Of a stretch of 31,817 nucleotides of DNA, positions 15,910 through 24,518 are shown piece by piece. Origin of the DNA: CAILLO01 sp964579735 (GTDB taxonomy: Bacteria; Bacillota; Clostridia; Saccharofermentanales; UBA5734); assembly GCA_964579735.1 (NCBI GenBank), contig CAZOHH010000023.1:1-31817 (forward strand). The letters are read 5' to 3'. How positions within the stretch are numbered: the first letter of the stretch is position 1; each line of letters starts with the position of its first letter. Below the pieces are notes generated by a model, which saw only the letters and a program-made list of their open reading frames with translations, had not been told where the DNA came from and did no database searches. The position numbers and the translations under genes are program-made.

Positions 15910-16787
15910 GTGCATCGGGTATGTCGGGAAGCCGATTGACCGTCGCCATCGGTTCGACCTCTTCGAGACCTGGCGACCTCGTCCACAACCTGGGTCAGAT
16001 CCAGCGCCTCGCGATGCAGGCCGGCGCCGTCGGATGCGATGTGCTGCTGACCCCCGAGATGAGCGCTTCCGGATACGGCGGCTACCCCGAGGTGCTGGCC
16101 CTCGCCGAACCGGCGGGGGACGGACCGGTCTACCGGGGGCTCGCCGATATCGCAACCGCGTCCGGGGTCATCGTGCTCGCGGGATTCGTCGAGCGTGTCG
16201 GAGCGCTGCGCCACATCGCCCACTACGCCGTGGAGCCGTCCGGACGGTTCACGGTCCAGCGCAAGATGCGCGCGACCCCTGCGGAGCGGCCGCTCGACCC
16301 CGCTGTGAAGCTCTTCTACGACGATACCGAGGAAATCGGCCACGTCGTGCCAGGTGAAGAACGCTTCGAGTTGCTGAAGATCCGGGGAATCCCCTGCGTG
16401 ACCGTCATCTGCGCCGACTGGGGCGTGCGCGGTCTGCCGGGGATCCTGCAGCATCTGGGCGCTCGGATGGTCTTCCTTCCGACCGGAGCCGGCGGCATGC
16501 GGGTGGATCGCGTCGACGACGAGGAACTGTCGACCGAGGAAGGTCGCGCGAAGTATGCCCGATTGGTGGACGAACGCCCCTACACCGGCCGGGGCGCATT
16601 GGATTGTCGGGATCGGGGCTGGGGGTTCGCGGCGGTGAACCTGTGCGGCTTCGATGGGAAACAGCGGTATCATGGGGGAAGCGGGAGCATCGTGACGCCG
16701 CAGGGAGACGTGGCGGCCGTGATTCCCGCCTGCCCGAACTTCACCCGCGCCGGTCCGCGGCTGGCGTTCGCCACGCTCGATTTCTAA
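15906..16787 (+). CDS. Carbon-nitrogen hydrolase (nitrilase superfamily)
   Basis: A 293-residue cytoplasmic enzyme. ATG 15906 overlaps the previous stop and has AGGGGG at 15894-15899. The Glu-Lys-Cys triad is complete: Glu51 (LLTPEMSASGYGG), Lys120 (QRKMRATPAE) and Cys169 (VICADWG). The family hydrolyses amide, carbamoyl or nitrile C-N bonds through a cysteine thioester. The remaining fold signs (GVIVLAGFVER, GARMVFLPTGAGG, FAAVNLCGFDG, GGSGSIVTPQGDV) are typical. The segment after the triad lysine (PLDPAVKLFYDDTEEIGHVVPGEER) fits the usual stretch before the cysteine strand. Substrate unknown; removal of an N-acyl or carbamoyl group from a sugar is possible given the neighbours, but that is inference. 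Confidence 0.88.
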   Translation: MSASGMSGSRLTVAIGSTSSRPGDLVHNLGQIQRLAMQAGAVGCDVLLTPEMSASGYGGYPEVLALAEPAGDGPVYRGLADIATASGVIVLAGFVERVGALRHIAHYAVEPSGRFTVQRKMRATPAERPLDPAVKLFYDDTEEIGHVVPGEERFELLKIRGIPCVTVICADWGVRGLPGILQHLGARMVFLPTGAGGMRVDRVDDEELSTEEGRAKYARLVDERPYTGRGALDCRDRGWGFAAVNLCGFDGKQRYHGGSGSIVTPQGDVAAVIPACPNFTRAGPRLAFATLDF

Positions 16788-16826
16788 AGGATCCATCGAA
16801 CTGGGAATGGAAGGAAGGGAGCGGCC

Positions 16827-19334
16827 ATGGACGTGAGGTTGGACAGGGATGGGTACCGAGGTCGCATCTATGACGAGACGTGCACCCAGGCCGCTTTCCT
16901 CGTGGGCGGCATCGGGACGGGAGACTTTTCCGTCGGTGCGCGCGGCGAGTTGAAGGACTGGGAGATCTTCGAGACGTCCGGCAAGGGAAATTTCCTGCCG
17001 AACACGTTCTTCGCGATTCGCACGGACGACGGGATGAAGGTCGACGCACGTGTACTCGAGGCGGAGATCCAGCCTCCCTACTCGAAATCCCATGGCTTTT
17101 ACTCGCACGAGGTGGCGGGTCTGCCCCGGTTCCGCCATTCCGCGCAGACGGCGGAGTACCCGTTCGTACAGGTAAGGCTCGAGGACGACGGGTTCCCGGC
17201 ATCGGTGGAACTCGAGGCCTTCAATCCCTTCATCCCGCTGAACGCGGACGATTCGGGCCTGCCCATCGGCATCCTGCGGTATGCCGTGACCAACCGCTCC
17301 GACAAGCCGCTCGCCGTGTCCGTGATGGGGTCCTTGAACAACATGAGCACCTTCAAGGCTTTCCAGCATCACACCTGGGGGTTCTACGACACCGCAGGCG
17401 ATGGAGTGAACGAATACCGCGACGAGGGGGGCCTGCGCGGACTGTACTTCCATCCGAAGACCCTGTCGCCGAAAGACCGCTACTATGGAACGCTCGCACT
17501 CGCCACCCGCGAGGCACCGGAACATGTCTCCCACAAACGGGCCTGGCTGAATGGCGGCTGGTGGGACGGTCTCCAGGATGCCTGGGACGACTTCGCCGGA
17601 GACGGTCGCCTCGAGGCCGAGTCCCTCTATGTCTGTCGCGACTCGATCTCCGAGCACCGGGACGAGACGGGAAGCCTCTGCATCGCGAAGAATCTTGCGC
17701 CTGGGGGGACCGCGACCTTCGAATTCCTGCTCTCCTGGCACTTTCCGCACCGTGTCGACAGCTGGAGTGAACGGATGGGCCACGCCGAGGCCGAGAAGAA
17801 GTCGAGTTGCGGCTGCGGCCCGGGTGGGTGCCCGCCCCCGGAGTCCGACGGCTCGACATCCGGCTTCGACCTGCCGTTGATCCGCAAGTACTACGCCACC
17901 CGCCACGAAGACGCGTGGGCAGTCGCCGACTATGTGGCGCACGAGATGCCGCGGCTCGAGGGGGATTCCCGTCGCTTCCGCGGAGCCTTCTTCGGCTCGA
18001 CCCTGCCGGAGGCCGTGATCGATGCCGTGTCGGCCAACATCACGGTGCTTCGGAGCCCGACGTGCTTCCGTCTTGAAGACGGTACGCTCATGGCATGGGA
18101 GGGGTGCTTCTCCGACGACGGATGCTGCGAGGGCAGTTGCACGCATGTCTGGAACTATGCGCAGACCGTCGCCTTCCTGTTTCCGGAACTCGAGCGGACC
18201 ATGCGACGAAACGAGTATCTCCTCGAGACCCAGGCAGATGGGAAGATGAATTTCCGCAGCTACCAGCGTTTCCACATGGGTCCCCACGACCACGTTCCGG
18301 CTGCCGATGGACAGCTCGGAACCTTCCTGCGTCTGTATCGGGAGTGGATGCTGTCCGGCGACGAGGCGTTCCTGCGAGAGGTGTGGCCTGCGGCGAAGAG
18401 CACGCTGGACATGGCTTTCTCCGTTTGGGACAAGGACGGGGACGGCGTGCTCGACACGGACCAGTTCAACACCTACGACATCTCGTTCCAGGGCCCTTCG
18501 TCCCTGGTGAATTCCCTGTTCCTCGGCGCCCTGCTGGCAGGGGAGAGGATGGCCCGCCACCTCGGCGAAGGGGATTGCGCCGACCGCTGGCATGCGGCCT
18601 TCGTACGCGGATCCGCCGCTACGGATGCGATGCTATGGGACGAATGTGCCGGATACTACGTCCAGCGCGTCGACGACGTGAACGCGTACCGATACCAGTA
18701 CGGCCTCGGATGCTTGTCGGACCAGTTGTTCGGACAGACGCTCGCCCATGTCGCAGGACTCGGCCACGTCCTTCCCGAGGACCATGTCCGCGCGGCGATC
18801 CACGCCGTCTTCGAGCACAACTTCCTGTCCGACCCGCGTTCCCACGTCAACCTGCAACGAACGTACCGATTGAACGACGAGCGTGGGCTGCTCCTCTGCA
18901 CCTGGCCGAACGGCGGCCGGCCGAATCTGCCCTTCCCGTATTCCGACGAGGTCTGGACCGGCATCGAGTACCAGGTGGCCACGCACCTCGCCTTCGAGGG
19001 GTTCACGGAGGAGGCGCTGACCCTCGTGCAGGCCCTTCGTGCGCGCCACGACGGCATTCGCCGCAACCCCTGGAACGAAGTCGAATGCGGCCACCACTAC
19101 GCCCGCGCCATGGCCAGCTATGGAGTGTGGGTGGCGTTCAGCGGCTACCGGTTCGACGTCCCGGACGGCTGGATCTCGTTCGACCCGAAGGTCAGTGCCG
19201 ACGACTTCTCCTGCTTCTTCTCCACCGGAACCGGGTGGGGAGTCTTCCGCCGCACGATCGATGCGACCGGTACCGTTCAACAAGACCTCGAGTGGCTGTA
19301 TGGAACCCCGGGAGGCGTCTCCCTCCGTGGTTGA
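16827..19334 (+). CDS. GH116 family beta-glycosidase (GBA2-like)
   Basis: An 835-residue protein; ATG 16827 follows AAGGAAGGGAG. The N-terminal beta domain (FLVGGIGTGDFSVGARGELKDWEIF, about residues 23-48) is the GH116 N-domain signature. The catalytic (alpha/alpha)6 domain begins near residue 385. In GGCCEGSCTHVWNYAQ-type sequence around 432-446, Glu435 matches the nucleophile of bacterial GH116, and Asp551 in QFNTYDISFQGPSS is the likely acid/base. DKDGDGVLD just before it resembles a calcium loop. The enzyme should cut beta-linked glucose, xylose or glucosamine from small glycosides. No signal peptide, so cytoplasmic. A Cys-rich insert (CGCGPGGC, residues 328-335) lies between the two domains. 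Confidence in the family is high; the exact sugar is unknown. Confidence 0.9.
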   Translation: MDVRLDRDGYRGRIYDETCTQAAFLVGGIGTGDFSVGARGELKDWEIFETSGKGNFLPNTFFAIRTDDGMKVDARVLEAEIQPPYSKSHGFYSHEVAGLPRFRHSAQTAEYPFVQVRLEDDGFPASVELEAFNPFIPLNADDSGLPIGILRYAVTNRSDKPLAVSVMGSLNNMSTFKAFQHHTWGFYDTAGDGVNEYRDEGGLRGLYFHPKTLSPKDRYYGTLALATREAPEHVSHKRAWLNGGWWDGLQDAWDDFAGDGRLEAESLYVCRDSISEHRDETGSLCIAKNLAPGGTATFEFLLSWHFPHRVDSWSERMGHAEAEKKSSCGCGPGGCPPPESDGSTSGFDLPLIRKYYATRHEDAWAVADYVAHEMPRLEGDSRRFRGAFFGSTLPEAVIDAVSANITVLRSPTCFRLEDGTLMAWEGCFSDDGCCEGSCTHVWNYAQTVAFLFPELERTMRRNEYLLETQADGKMNFRSYQRFHMGPHDHVPAADGQLGTFLRLYREWMLSGDEAFLREVWPAAKSTLDMAFSVWDKDGDGVLDTDQFNTYDISFQGPSSLVNSLFLGALLAGERMARHLGEGDCADRWHAAFVRGSAATDAMLWDECAGYYVQRVDDVNAYRYQYGLGCLSDQLFGQTLAHVAGLGHVLPEDHVRAAIHAVFEHNFLSDPRSHVNLQRTYRLNDERGLLLCTWPNGGRPNLPFPYSDEVWTGIEYQVATHLAFEGFTEEALTLVQALRARHDGIRRNPWNEVECGHHYARAMASYGVWVAFSGYRFDVPDGWISFDPKVSADDFSCFFSTGTGWGVFRRTIDATGTVQQDLEWLYGTPGGVSLRG

Positions 19335-20574
19335 GAAGAGCTTGACCGTCCGCAACGTACGCGCCTTCACGGTGCAGGGCGTCCTGTATTTCGTCGGCAT
19401 CGCCTTCTTCGACACCTCGACGGTGCTGCCTCTCTTCCTTCGCACTCTATCGTCCAACCTGGCCCTCGTGGGTGCGGCCGTCGCGCTGCGCTCCTTCGCC
19501 ACCCTCGCCGTTCAGGTGCTATTCGGCATGGCCGTCGTGAAGGTCCGCCACGTGCCCCGCTACCTCTCCGGCCTGCTGTTCGCCGGCTACTCCGCGCCGT
19601 TGCTCGTCGCGGCCGGTCTCCTCGCCGGAATGCGCGGATCGACCGCCGTGGTCCTCCTGTTCGCGGCGCTGGCCGTCCAATGGATCTGCGACGGATTCGT
19701 CTCCATCGGGTATTACGACTTGATGGGGCGTACGCTGGGACCCTCGGACCGCGGCAGGGCCATGGGAGCGATGCAGTTCGTAGGCGGGGCCGGTGCCGTA
19801 GGAGCGGCGCTGGTCATCAAGCTCATCCTCGACCTCGAGCATGTGGACCCCATCGTCCGGTATACGTCGCTCTTCCTCTGCGGCGGCGTCGTGCTCTTCC
19901 TCAGCGCCCTGTCCTTCGCGACGACCCGCGACCTTCCGCATCGGGTCCCCCAGGCGGACTACCGCCCGCTGCGTCACCTGCGGGAGATTCCAGGATTGCT
20001 CCGAACCCGTCCCGTCTTCGTGCAGGCACTGGTCTGCCAGGCTTTCATGACACTGGCCATGACCGTGTCCCCCTTCGTCCTGCTCATCGCCCGCGACCAA
20101 TACCATCTCGCCGACTCCCTCGTGACGCTGTTGCTCGGGCTCCAGATTGCAGGCAGCGTACTCGGCGGAATCCTGGTCATGTACGTGTCGCCACGTTACG
20201 GGAACCACCGCTCCGTGCAGCTCTTCACCCTCCTTCTCGTCCTCGGCATCGCAGCGGGCCTCTGCGCCGCCGCTGGCTTCATCCCGCCGTTCCCCTCGCT
20301 CGTGCTGCTGGCGCTTTCGGCGGGTATCGGCGCCGCCTCCTGGGCCGGTTTCATGGGCTACTTCGTGGACGTGGCGGAAAAGAGCCGGATTCCGCTCTAC
20401 ATGTCCTGCAACAGTCTGATCATGCTTCCTCTCGCAGGGGCAGGCCTTCTGGGCGGCGTCGCGGCCGAACGGTTTGGCTTCCCCGTCCTGCTGGTCGTCT
20501 GCCTGGTCTTCGCCGTCGCGGCCCTGGGGTTGTCCCTGCGGTTGCCGTCGCGCGACCTTCACATGGAGGAATGA
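19327..20574 (+). CDS. Major facilitator superfamily transporter
   Basis: An integral membrane protein of about 415 residues with roughly twelve hydrophobic segments (VQGVLYFVGIAFFDTSTVLPLFL, YLSGLLFAGYSAPLLVAAGLLAG, ... VLLVVCLVFAVAALGLSL). The start is uncertain: GTG 19327 (VVEKSLTVRNV) overlaps the GH116 stop by 8 bases with GGGAGG 11 bases upstream, while ATG 19300 would add nine residues inside GH116. Cytoplasmic-loop motif DLMGRTLGPSDRGRAMG matches MFS loop patterns. Substrate is unknown; from its neighbours, import or efflux of a mono- or disaccharide is likely. It is coupled to the following dehydrogenase gene. Confidence 0.85.
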   Translation: MVEKSLTVRNVRAFTVQGVLYFVGIAFFDTSTVLPLFLRTLSSNLALVGAAVALRSFATLAVQVLFGMAVVKVRHVPRYLSGLLFAGYSAPLLVAAGLLAGMRGSTAVVLLFAALAVQWICDGFVSIGYYDLMGRTLGPSDRGRAMGAMQFVGGAGAVGAALVIKLILDLEHVDPIVRYTSLFLCGGVVLFLSALSFATTRDLPHRVPQADYRPLRHLREIPGLLRTRPVFVQALVCQAFMTLAMTVSPFVLLIARDQYHLADSLVTLLLGLQIAGSVLGGILVMYVSPRYGNHRSVQLFTLLLVLGIAAGLCAAAGFIPPFPSLVLLALSAGIGAASWAGFMGYFVDVAEKSRIPLYMSCNSLIMLPLAGAGLLGGVAAERFGFPVLLVVCLVFAVAALGLSLRLPSRDLHMEE

Positions 20575-20576
20575 GC

Positions 20577-21587
20577 ATGGAACGCATCCGAACCGTCCTC
20601 GTGGGTCTGAACTTCGGCCAATGGATGCTCGAGCACGAGCTCCACGAAGGGGTGGGGAAGGAGACCGTCGAGCTGGTCGGCGTCTGTGACCTCGACCACG
20701 ACAAGGCCGCGCAGGTCGCCGCGATAGAAGGTGTGCGACATTTCGCGCGCTATGAGGACGTGCTCGCGGACCCGCAGGTGGAGGCGGTGCTGCTCATCAC
20801 CGGACCCGTCGGACGTGCGGCGATGGTGGAGGCCGCGCTGGATGCGGGCAAGCATGTGATGACCACCAAGCCCTTCGACCTGTCGGCGGACGAGACGCTG
20901 CGGGTTCTCCGCAAGGCGGCGGTGCTCGGCCGGGTGGTGCACATGAATTCCCCGACTCCGATGCTGACCGAGGACCTGAAGCGGATCCTCTCCTGGCGCG
21001 ACACCCACGACCTCGGGCGCCCGGTTTCGTTCCGCGCGTCCACCTACTGCTCCTACCGAGAGAAAGCCGACGGCTCCTGGTACGACGATCCCCTGCGCTG
21101 CCCCGTCGCGCCGGTGTTCCGCCTCGGAATCTACCTGCTGAATGACCTCGTCCGCCTGGTCTCGCCCGTGCGGACCGTCCAGGTCCTCCAGTCCCGCCTG
21201 TTCACAGGCCGTCCCACGCCGGACAACGCGCAACTCGGACTTCTATGCGAGGATGGCGAAATCGGCTCGGTGTCGTCCTCTTTCTGCATCGACGACCGCC
21301 AGCCCTACCGCTGCACGCTGGAGATCAACTACGAGCGCGGCACGGTGTACCGCAACCAGGGCCCCCGGCTGCAGGACGAGCGCGACGTCCTCCTCGAGCT
21401 GAGTGCCTCGGGAACCGCAGGCCAGATCCTCGACAGCGTCCGCGTCCCGGATACTGGTGGATACCAGTGGGAGGTCTTCCGCAGGATGGTTCGGGGAGAG
21501 CTGCTGCGACAGGACCTCACGCCGGAACAGGCGGCGAGTGCCGTCCGGGTGATCGAGCGCATGAGCGAACAGGCGATCCTTCCTTGA
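20577..21587 (+). CDS. Gfo/Idh/MocA family oxidoreductase
   Basis: A 336-residue NAD(P)-dependent dehydrogenase-like protein. ATG 20577 is 7 bases after GGAGG (20565-20569); the ATG at 20571, overlapping the MFS stop, would be too close to it. The N-terminal Rossmann strand VLVGLNFGQWM has an atypical glycine pattern, followed by VELVGVCDLDHDKA, EAVLLITGPVGRAAMVEAALDAGKHVMTTKPFDLS (Lys-Pro kept, the usual Glu before it replaced by Thr), and a C-terminal beta-sheet domain. The family oxidises or epimerises sugars and inositols; some use redox chemistry to break glycosidic bonds. It ends the plus-strand run. Sugar substrate not determinable. Confidence 0.88.
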   Translation: MERIRTVLVGLNFGQWMLEHELHEGVGKETVELVGVCDLDHDKAAQVAAIEGVRHFARYEDVLADPQVEAVLLITGPVGRAAMVEAALDAGKHVMTTKPFDLSADETLRVLRKAAVLGRVVHMNSPTPMLTEDLKRILSWRDTHDLGRPVSFRASTYCSYREKADGSWYDDPLRCPVAPVFRLGIYLLNDLVRLVSPVRTVQVLQSRLFTGRPTPDNAQLGLLCEDGEIGSVSSSFCIDDRQPYRCTLEINYERGTVYRNQGPRLQDERDVLLELSASGTAGQILDSVRVPDTGGYQWEVFRRMVRGELLRQDLTPEQAASAVRVIERMSEQAILP

Positions 21588-21593
21588 CGCGGA

Positions 21594-21617
21594 TCAGGCC
21601 GGAAATTCCAGACCTGA
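21594..21617. terminator. Weak bidirectional hairpin between convergent genes
   Basis: TCAGG-cc-GGAA-a-TTCC-aga-CCTGA lies in the 50-base gap between the convergent dehydrogenase and UroD-like genes. It folds on either strand, but no T-run follows on either side. It may aid termination in both directions; evidence is weak. Confidence 0.25.
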
Positions 21618-21637
21618 CCGGACCCTAGCGGCTCCGA

Positions 21638-22696
21638 CTAACGTCTTCCCAGTTTTTCGTAGGCTTCGTTGTACCACAGGGCGTTGTCCACCGGCGTGTT
21701 GGTCGGGAGGTGGTTGCCGACGGCCAGAAAGAACCCGGGGCAGCGCTTTCCGATGTCCATGCAGCGCTGGACCTCCGCATAGATCTCAGCCTTCGTGCCC
21801 GACAGCAGGATCCGGGTGTCGGCATTGCCCACGAAGGCGTGCGTCTTCCCGTATTTCGCGGCGATATAGGCCATGTCGGTCGACGGCTCCAGCACGAAGC
21901 CGTGCACGCCGCTCGCGGCGATGTCGTCGATGAACTCGGTGAAGTTGCCGTCCGAGGTATAGAGGACGCGCTTGCCGCTCTGGAGGAGCTTCTCGAAGCA
22001 GCGGTGGTAGGACGGGAAGAGGAAGCGGCGATACCATTCCGGCGCGAAGAAGGCGCCCGAGGTCCAGACGATGTCGTCGTGGACCATGACCACCGGGGCC
22101 TTGCACTCCGCGAGTGCATCGAAGTACTGGCGGATCCAGTCTGCATAGCGGAACATCAGGGCGCCGAAGGCCTCCGGGTCCGTGCCGGCGGCCTCCAGGA
22201 GGGTCTCCCAGCCGAAGATCTCGATCAACCCGCTCATGCCCGTGACATAGATGCCGGTCATGGCGACGGCGTCGGGGCTGTATGCGCAGGCCTGGTCATA
22301 GTGCCGGTCGAAGTCCGCGACGAGAGTGGCTTTGTCCTTCGTACCGTATAGTTCGTATGGGTCGAGCCGCAGCGCCTTCTCGGGGTCGTCGAACAGCGAA
22401 TCGACCCGGGCGTCGTAGTCCGTTCCGCCGTTGGTGTAGACGGCGTGCCCCATGTGCGTCCGCTTCTCCCCGAACACGCCGCCACCTACGAGGACGTTCC
22501 AGACGAAGCCGTAGTTCCAGGCCTTCATGAACGCCTGGCGTGCGCGGAGCTGGAGTTCCGGGGGCGAATCGACCCGCACGTCGAGACCGGTCACGACACG
22601 GATCAGATCCCAATGGTTTTCCACCGAGTACTCCGTACGGGGCACTCGGTCGGGCATGCGTAGGTTCAGGGCGGCCATACCGTCGGCTTGGGACAT
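21638..22696 (-). CDS. UroD-superfamily protein, TSDG variant, coupled to fucI
   Basis: A 352-residue protein, second gene of the fucI unit. ATG at 22696 (MSQADGMAALNLRMPDRVPR) has AGGAGG at 22709-22704, 7 bases away. That ribosome site overlaps the fucI stop codon (22710-22708), so the genes are tightly coupled. UroD-like features: NLRMPDRVPRTEYSVE, PVVMVHDDIVWTSGAFFAPEWYRRFLFPSY and the barrel strand RVLYTSDGNFTEFIDDIAASGVHG. Thr247-Ser-Asp249 stands where thiol methyltransferases have His-x-Cys, so the zinc ligands are lost. The Asp matches those of the HLDG and HSDG paralogues. A sugar-related role is inferred from coupling to fucose isomerase. Confidence 0.82.
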   Translation of the reverse strand: MSQADGMAALNLRMPDRVPRTEYSVENHWDLIRVVTGLDVRVDSPPELQLRARQAFMKAWNYGFVWNVLVGGGVFGEKRTHMGHAVYTNGGTDYDARVDSLFDDPEKALRLDPYELYGTKDKATLVADFDRHYDQACAYSPDAVAMTGIYVTGMSGLIEIFGWETLLEAAGTDPEAFGALMFRYADWIRQYFDALAECKAPVVMVHDDIVWTSGAFFAPEWYRRFLFPSYHRCFEKLLQSGKRVLYTSDGNFTEFIDDIAASGVHGFVLEPSTDMAYIAAKYGKTHAFVGNADTRILLSGTKAEIYAEVQRCMDIGKRCPGFFLAVGNHLPTNTPVDNALWYNEAYEKLGRR

Positions 22697-22707
22697 ATCG
22701 GTTCCTC

Positions 22708-24474
22708 CTATCGGTACAGGGGTCCGTAGGCGGCGCAGGCGCGGTAGTCGGCGCCTTCTACATCCCGGGTGCCGAAGGCGGCCCAGGCGTGGGGACGGAA
22801 CAGGCTCTTCTCGTCGAGGTTGTGCAGCGCGACGGGGATGCGCAGCATGCTGGCCAGCGTGACGAGGTCCGCACCGATGTGGCCGTAGCTGAACGCGCCG
22901 TGGTTGGCGCCCCAGTTGGCCATCACGGAATACGCGTCGGTGAAGGCGCCTTCGCCGGTCAGGCGTGGGGCGAACCAGGTCGTGGGCCAGGTCGGGCTGG
23001 TGCGCGCGTCGAGTGCGTCGTGGACGTGCTTCGGGATTTCGACCGTCCAGCCTTCCGCGATCTGCAGCATGGGTCCGAGGCCGTCGACCAGGTTCATGCG
23101 GATCATGGTGACGGGCATGCGGCCCTTTGTGAGGAAGAGGGAGGAATAGCCGCCGCCGCGGAAATAGCCGAGATCCGCAGGGCACCACTCGGTGGCGTCG
23201 AGGCAGGCCTTCGCCTCGACCGGTGAGATCTCCCAGAAGGGCTTCATGACGGGGTCGCCAGCCGCGTTCATCATAGCGCCGGAGCCGTCGAGGGAGGCGG
23301 AACCGGAGTTGATCAGGTGGATCAGACCGCCGTCGGCGAGACCGTCGGGCTTCCAACCCGTGACGCGCTCGATGGCGTCGGGGCTCCAGTACGTGCGCAC
23401 GTCGGCGAAGACGGAGGCGGACTGGTTGAGCAGGTGTCCGAAGAGCATCGCGACGCCGTTCATGCTGTCGTTCTCGGTGGCGAACACGTACGCTTCCCGG
23501 ATACCGTTCCAGTCGAAGGACGAATTCAGGACGGCCTCGGTGAAGTCGCCGTTGGGGCTGTGGTCGGTCCACATGCGCTGGCCCTGGAAGCCGCCGAGCA
23601 GGCCGTTGCGGCCGAGCGCCTCCTCGCCGAAGCCGAGTTCCGCAAGCCGCGGGTTTCCCACCATGATGTCCCTGCAGATCAGGGTCATCTTGACGACGTA
23701 CTCCCACTCGGCGTCCTTCTGGGCGCGGGTGTGCTGCTTGTCGGCATCGTTGATGTCCTTGCCCTCGCGGCAGTTGGCCTTCGTCCACCGCAGGGCCTTC
23801 TCGAACTCCTGCGGGTCGTAGATGCCGCGCTCGACGCGTCGGGTGATTTCGGACATGTCGACCCACTCGGCGCGGATGCCGAGGTACTTCTGGAAGAAGG
23901 CCGGGTCGAGGAAGGAGCCGGAGATGCCCATGGAGACCGAGCCGATCCCGACGTACGACTTGCCCTTCATGGTACCGGCGGCGATGGCGGCGCGGGCGAA
24001 GCGAAGGATCTTCTCCGAGACGTCGGCGGGAATCGACGTGTCATCGGAGTCCTGGACGTCGCGGCCGTAGATGCTGAAGGCGGGGAGGCCCTTCTGGGCG
24101 TGGGCGGCCATGACGGCGGCGAGGTAGACGGCGCCGGGACGTTCGGTGCCGTTGAAGCCCCAGACGGCCTTGATGGTGAGCGGGTCCATGTCCATGGTCT
24201 CGGAGCCATAGCACCAGCAGGGAGTGACGGTCAGCGTGGCGCAGACATCGGAGCGGGAGAATTTGTCAGCGGCAGCCGAGGCCTCTGCGGAGCCCCCGAT
24301 GCAGGTGTCGGCGATCACGCACTCGACGGGCTGCCCGTTGGCGTGGCGCAGGTTCTTCGAAATAAGGTCGGCTGCGAGGCGGGCCATCCCCATCGTGCGG
24401 TCCTCGAGGGACTCGCGGACACCGTTGCGGCGCCCATCGACGGCGGGTCGGATTCCAATCTTCGGCATGGACAT
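22708..24474 (-). CDS. fucI: L-fucose isomerase
   Basis: Nearly full-length match to E. coli FucI by recall: IGIRPAVDGRRNGVRESLE, VTPCWCYGSETMDMDP, IWGFNGTERPGAVYLAA-like segment, FADVRTYWSPDAIERVTG and WPTTWFAPRLTG. The catalytic, Mn-binding residues are in place: Glu in FATENDSMNG, Asp in FADVRTYW and His in WGANHGAF, corresponding to E337, D361 and H528 of E. coli. It converts L-fucose (or D-arabinose) to the ketose. ATG 24474 is chosen because GGGAGG at 24489-24484 is 9 bases away; the GTG at 24483 touches that site. This gives 588 residues against 591 in E. coli. No fuculokinase or fuculose-phosphate aldolase gene is adjacent. Confidence 0.97.
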   Translation of the reverse strand: MSMPKIGIRPAVDGRRNGVRESLEDRTMGMARLAADLISKNLRHANGQPVECVIADTCIGGSAEASAAADKFSRSDVCATLTVTPCWCYGSETMDMDPLTIKAVWGFNGTERPGAVYLAAVMAAHAQKGLPAFSIYGRDVQDSDDTSIPADVSEKILRFARAAIAAGTMKGKSYVGIGSVSMGISGSFLDPAFFQKYLGIRAEWVDMSEITRRVERGIYDPQEFEKALRWTKANCREGKDINDADKQHTRAQKDAEWEYVVKMTLICRDIMVGNPRLAELGFGEEALGRNGLLGGFQGQRMWTDHSPNGDFTEAVLNSSFDWNGIREAYVFATENDSMNGVAMLFGHLLNQSASVFADVRTYWSPDAIERVTGWKPDGLADGGLIHLINSGSASLDGSGAMMNAAGDPVMKPFWEISPVEAKACLDATEWCPADLGYFRGGGYSSLFLTKGRMPVTMIRMNLVDGLGPMLQIAEGWTVEIPKHVHDALDARTSPTWPTTWFAPRLTGEGAFTDAYSVMANWGANHGAFSYGHIGADLVTLASMLRIPVALHNLDEKSLFRPHAWAAFGTRDVEGADYRACAAYGPLYR

Positions 24475-24495
24475 ATCGTACACCTCCCTGTAGGT

Positions 24496-24509
24496 CGGGG
24501 TCAGCCCCG
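24496..24509 (-). promoter_or_regulatory. Small hairpin in the fucI leader
   Basis: CGGGG-CTGA-CCCCG in the minus-strand transcript forms a 5-bp GC hairpin 6 bases upstream of the fucI ribosome site (24484-24489). It could affect translation or stabilise the leader; no regulator is implied by sequence alone. Confidence 0.3.
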
Positions 24510-24518
24510 TATGGCATT

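Noticed and set aside
15489..18593. 1034-codon open frame on the minus strand
   Set aside because: It runs antisense to the HEAT, nitrilase and GH116 genes, has no domain pattern, and is explained by high GC in third codon positions.
22708..24483. fucI start at GTG 24483
   Set aside because: This codon touches the ribosome-binding site; ATG 24474 has proper spacing.
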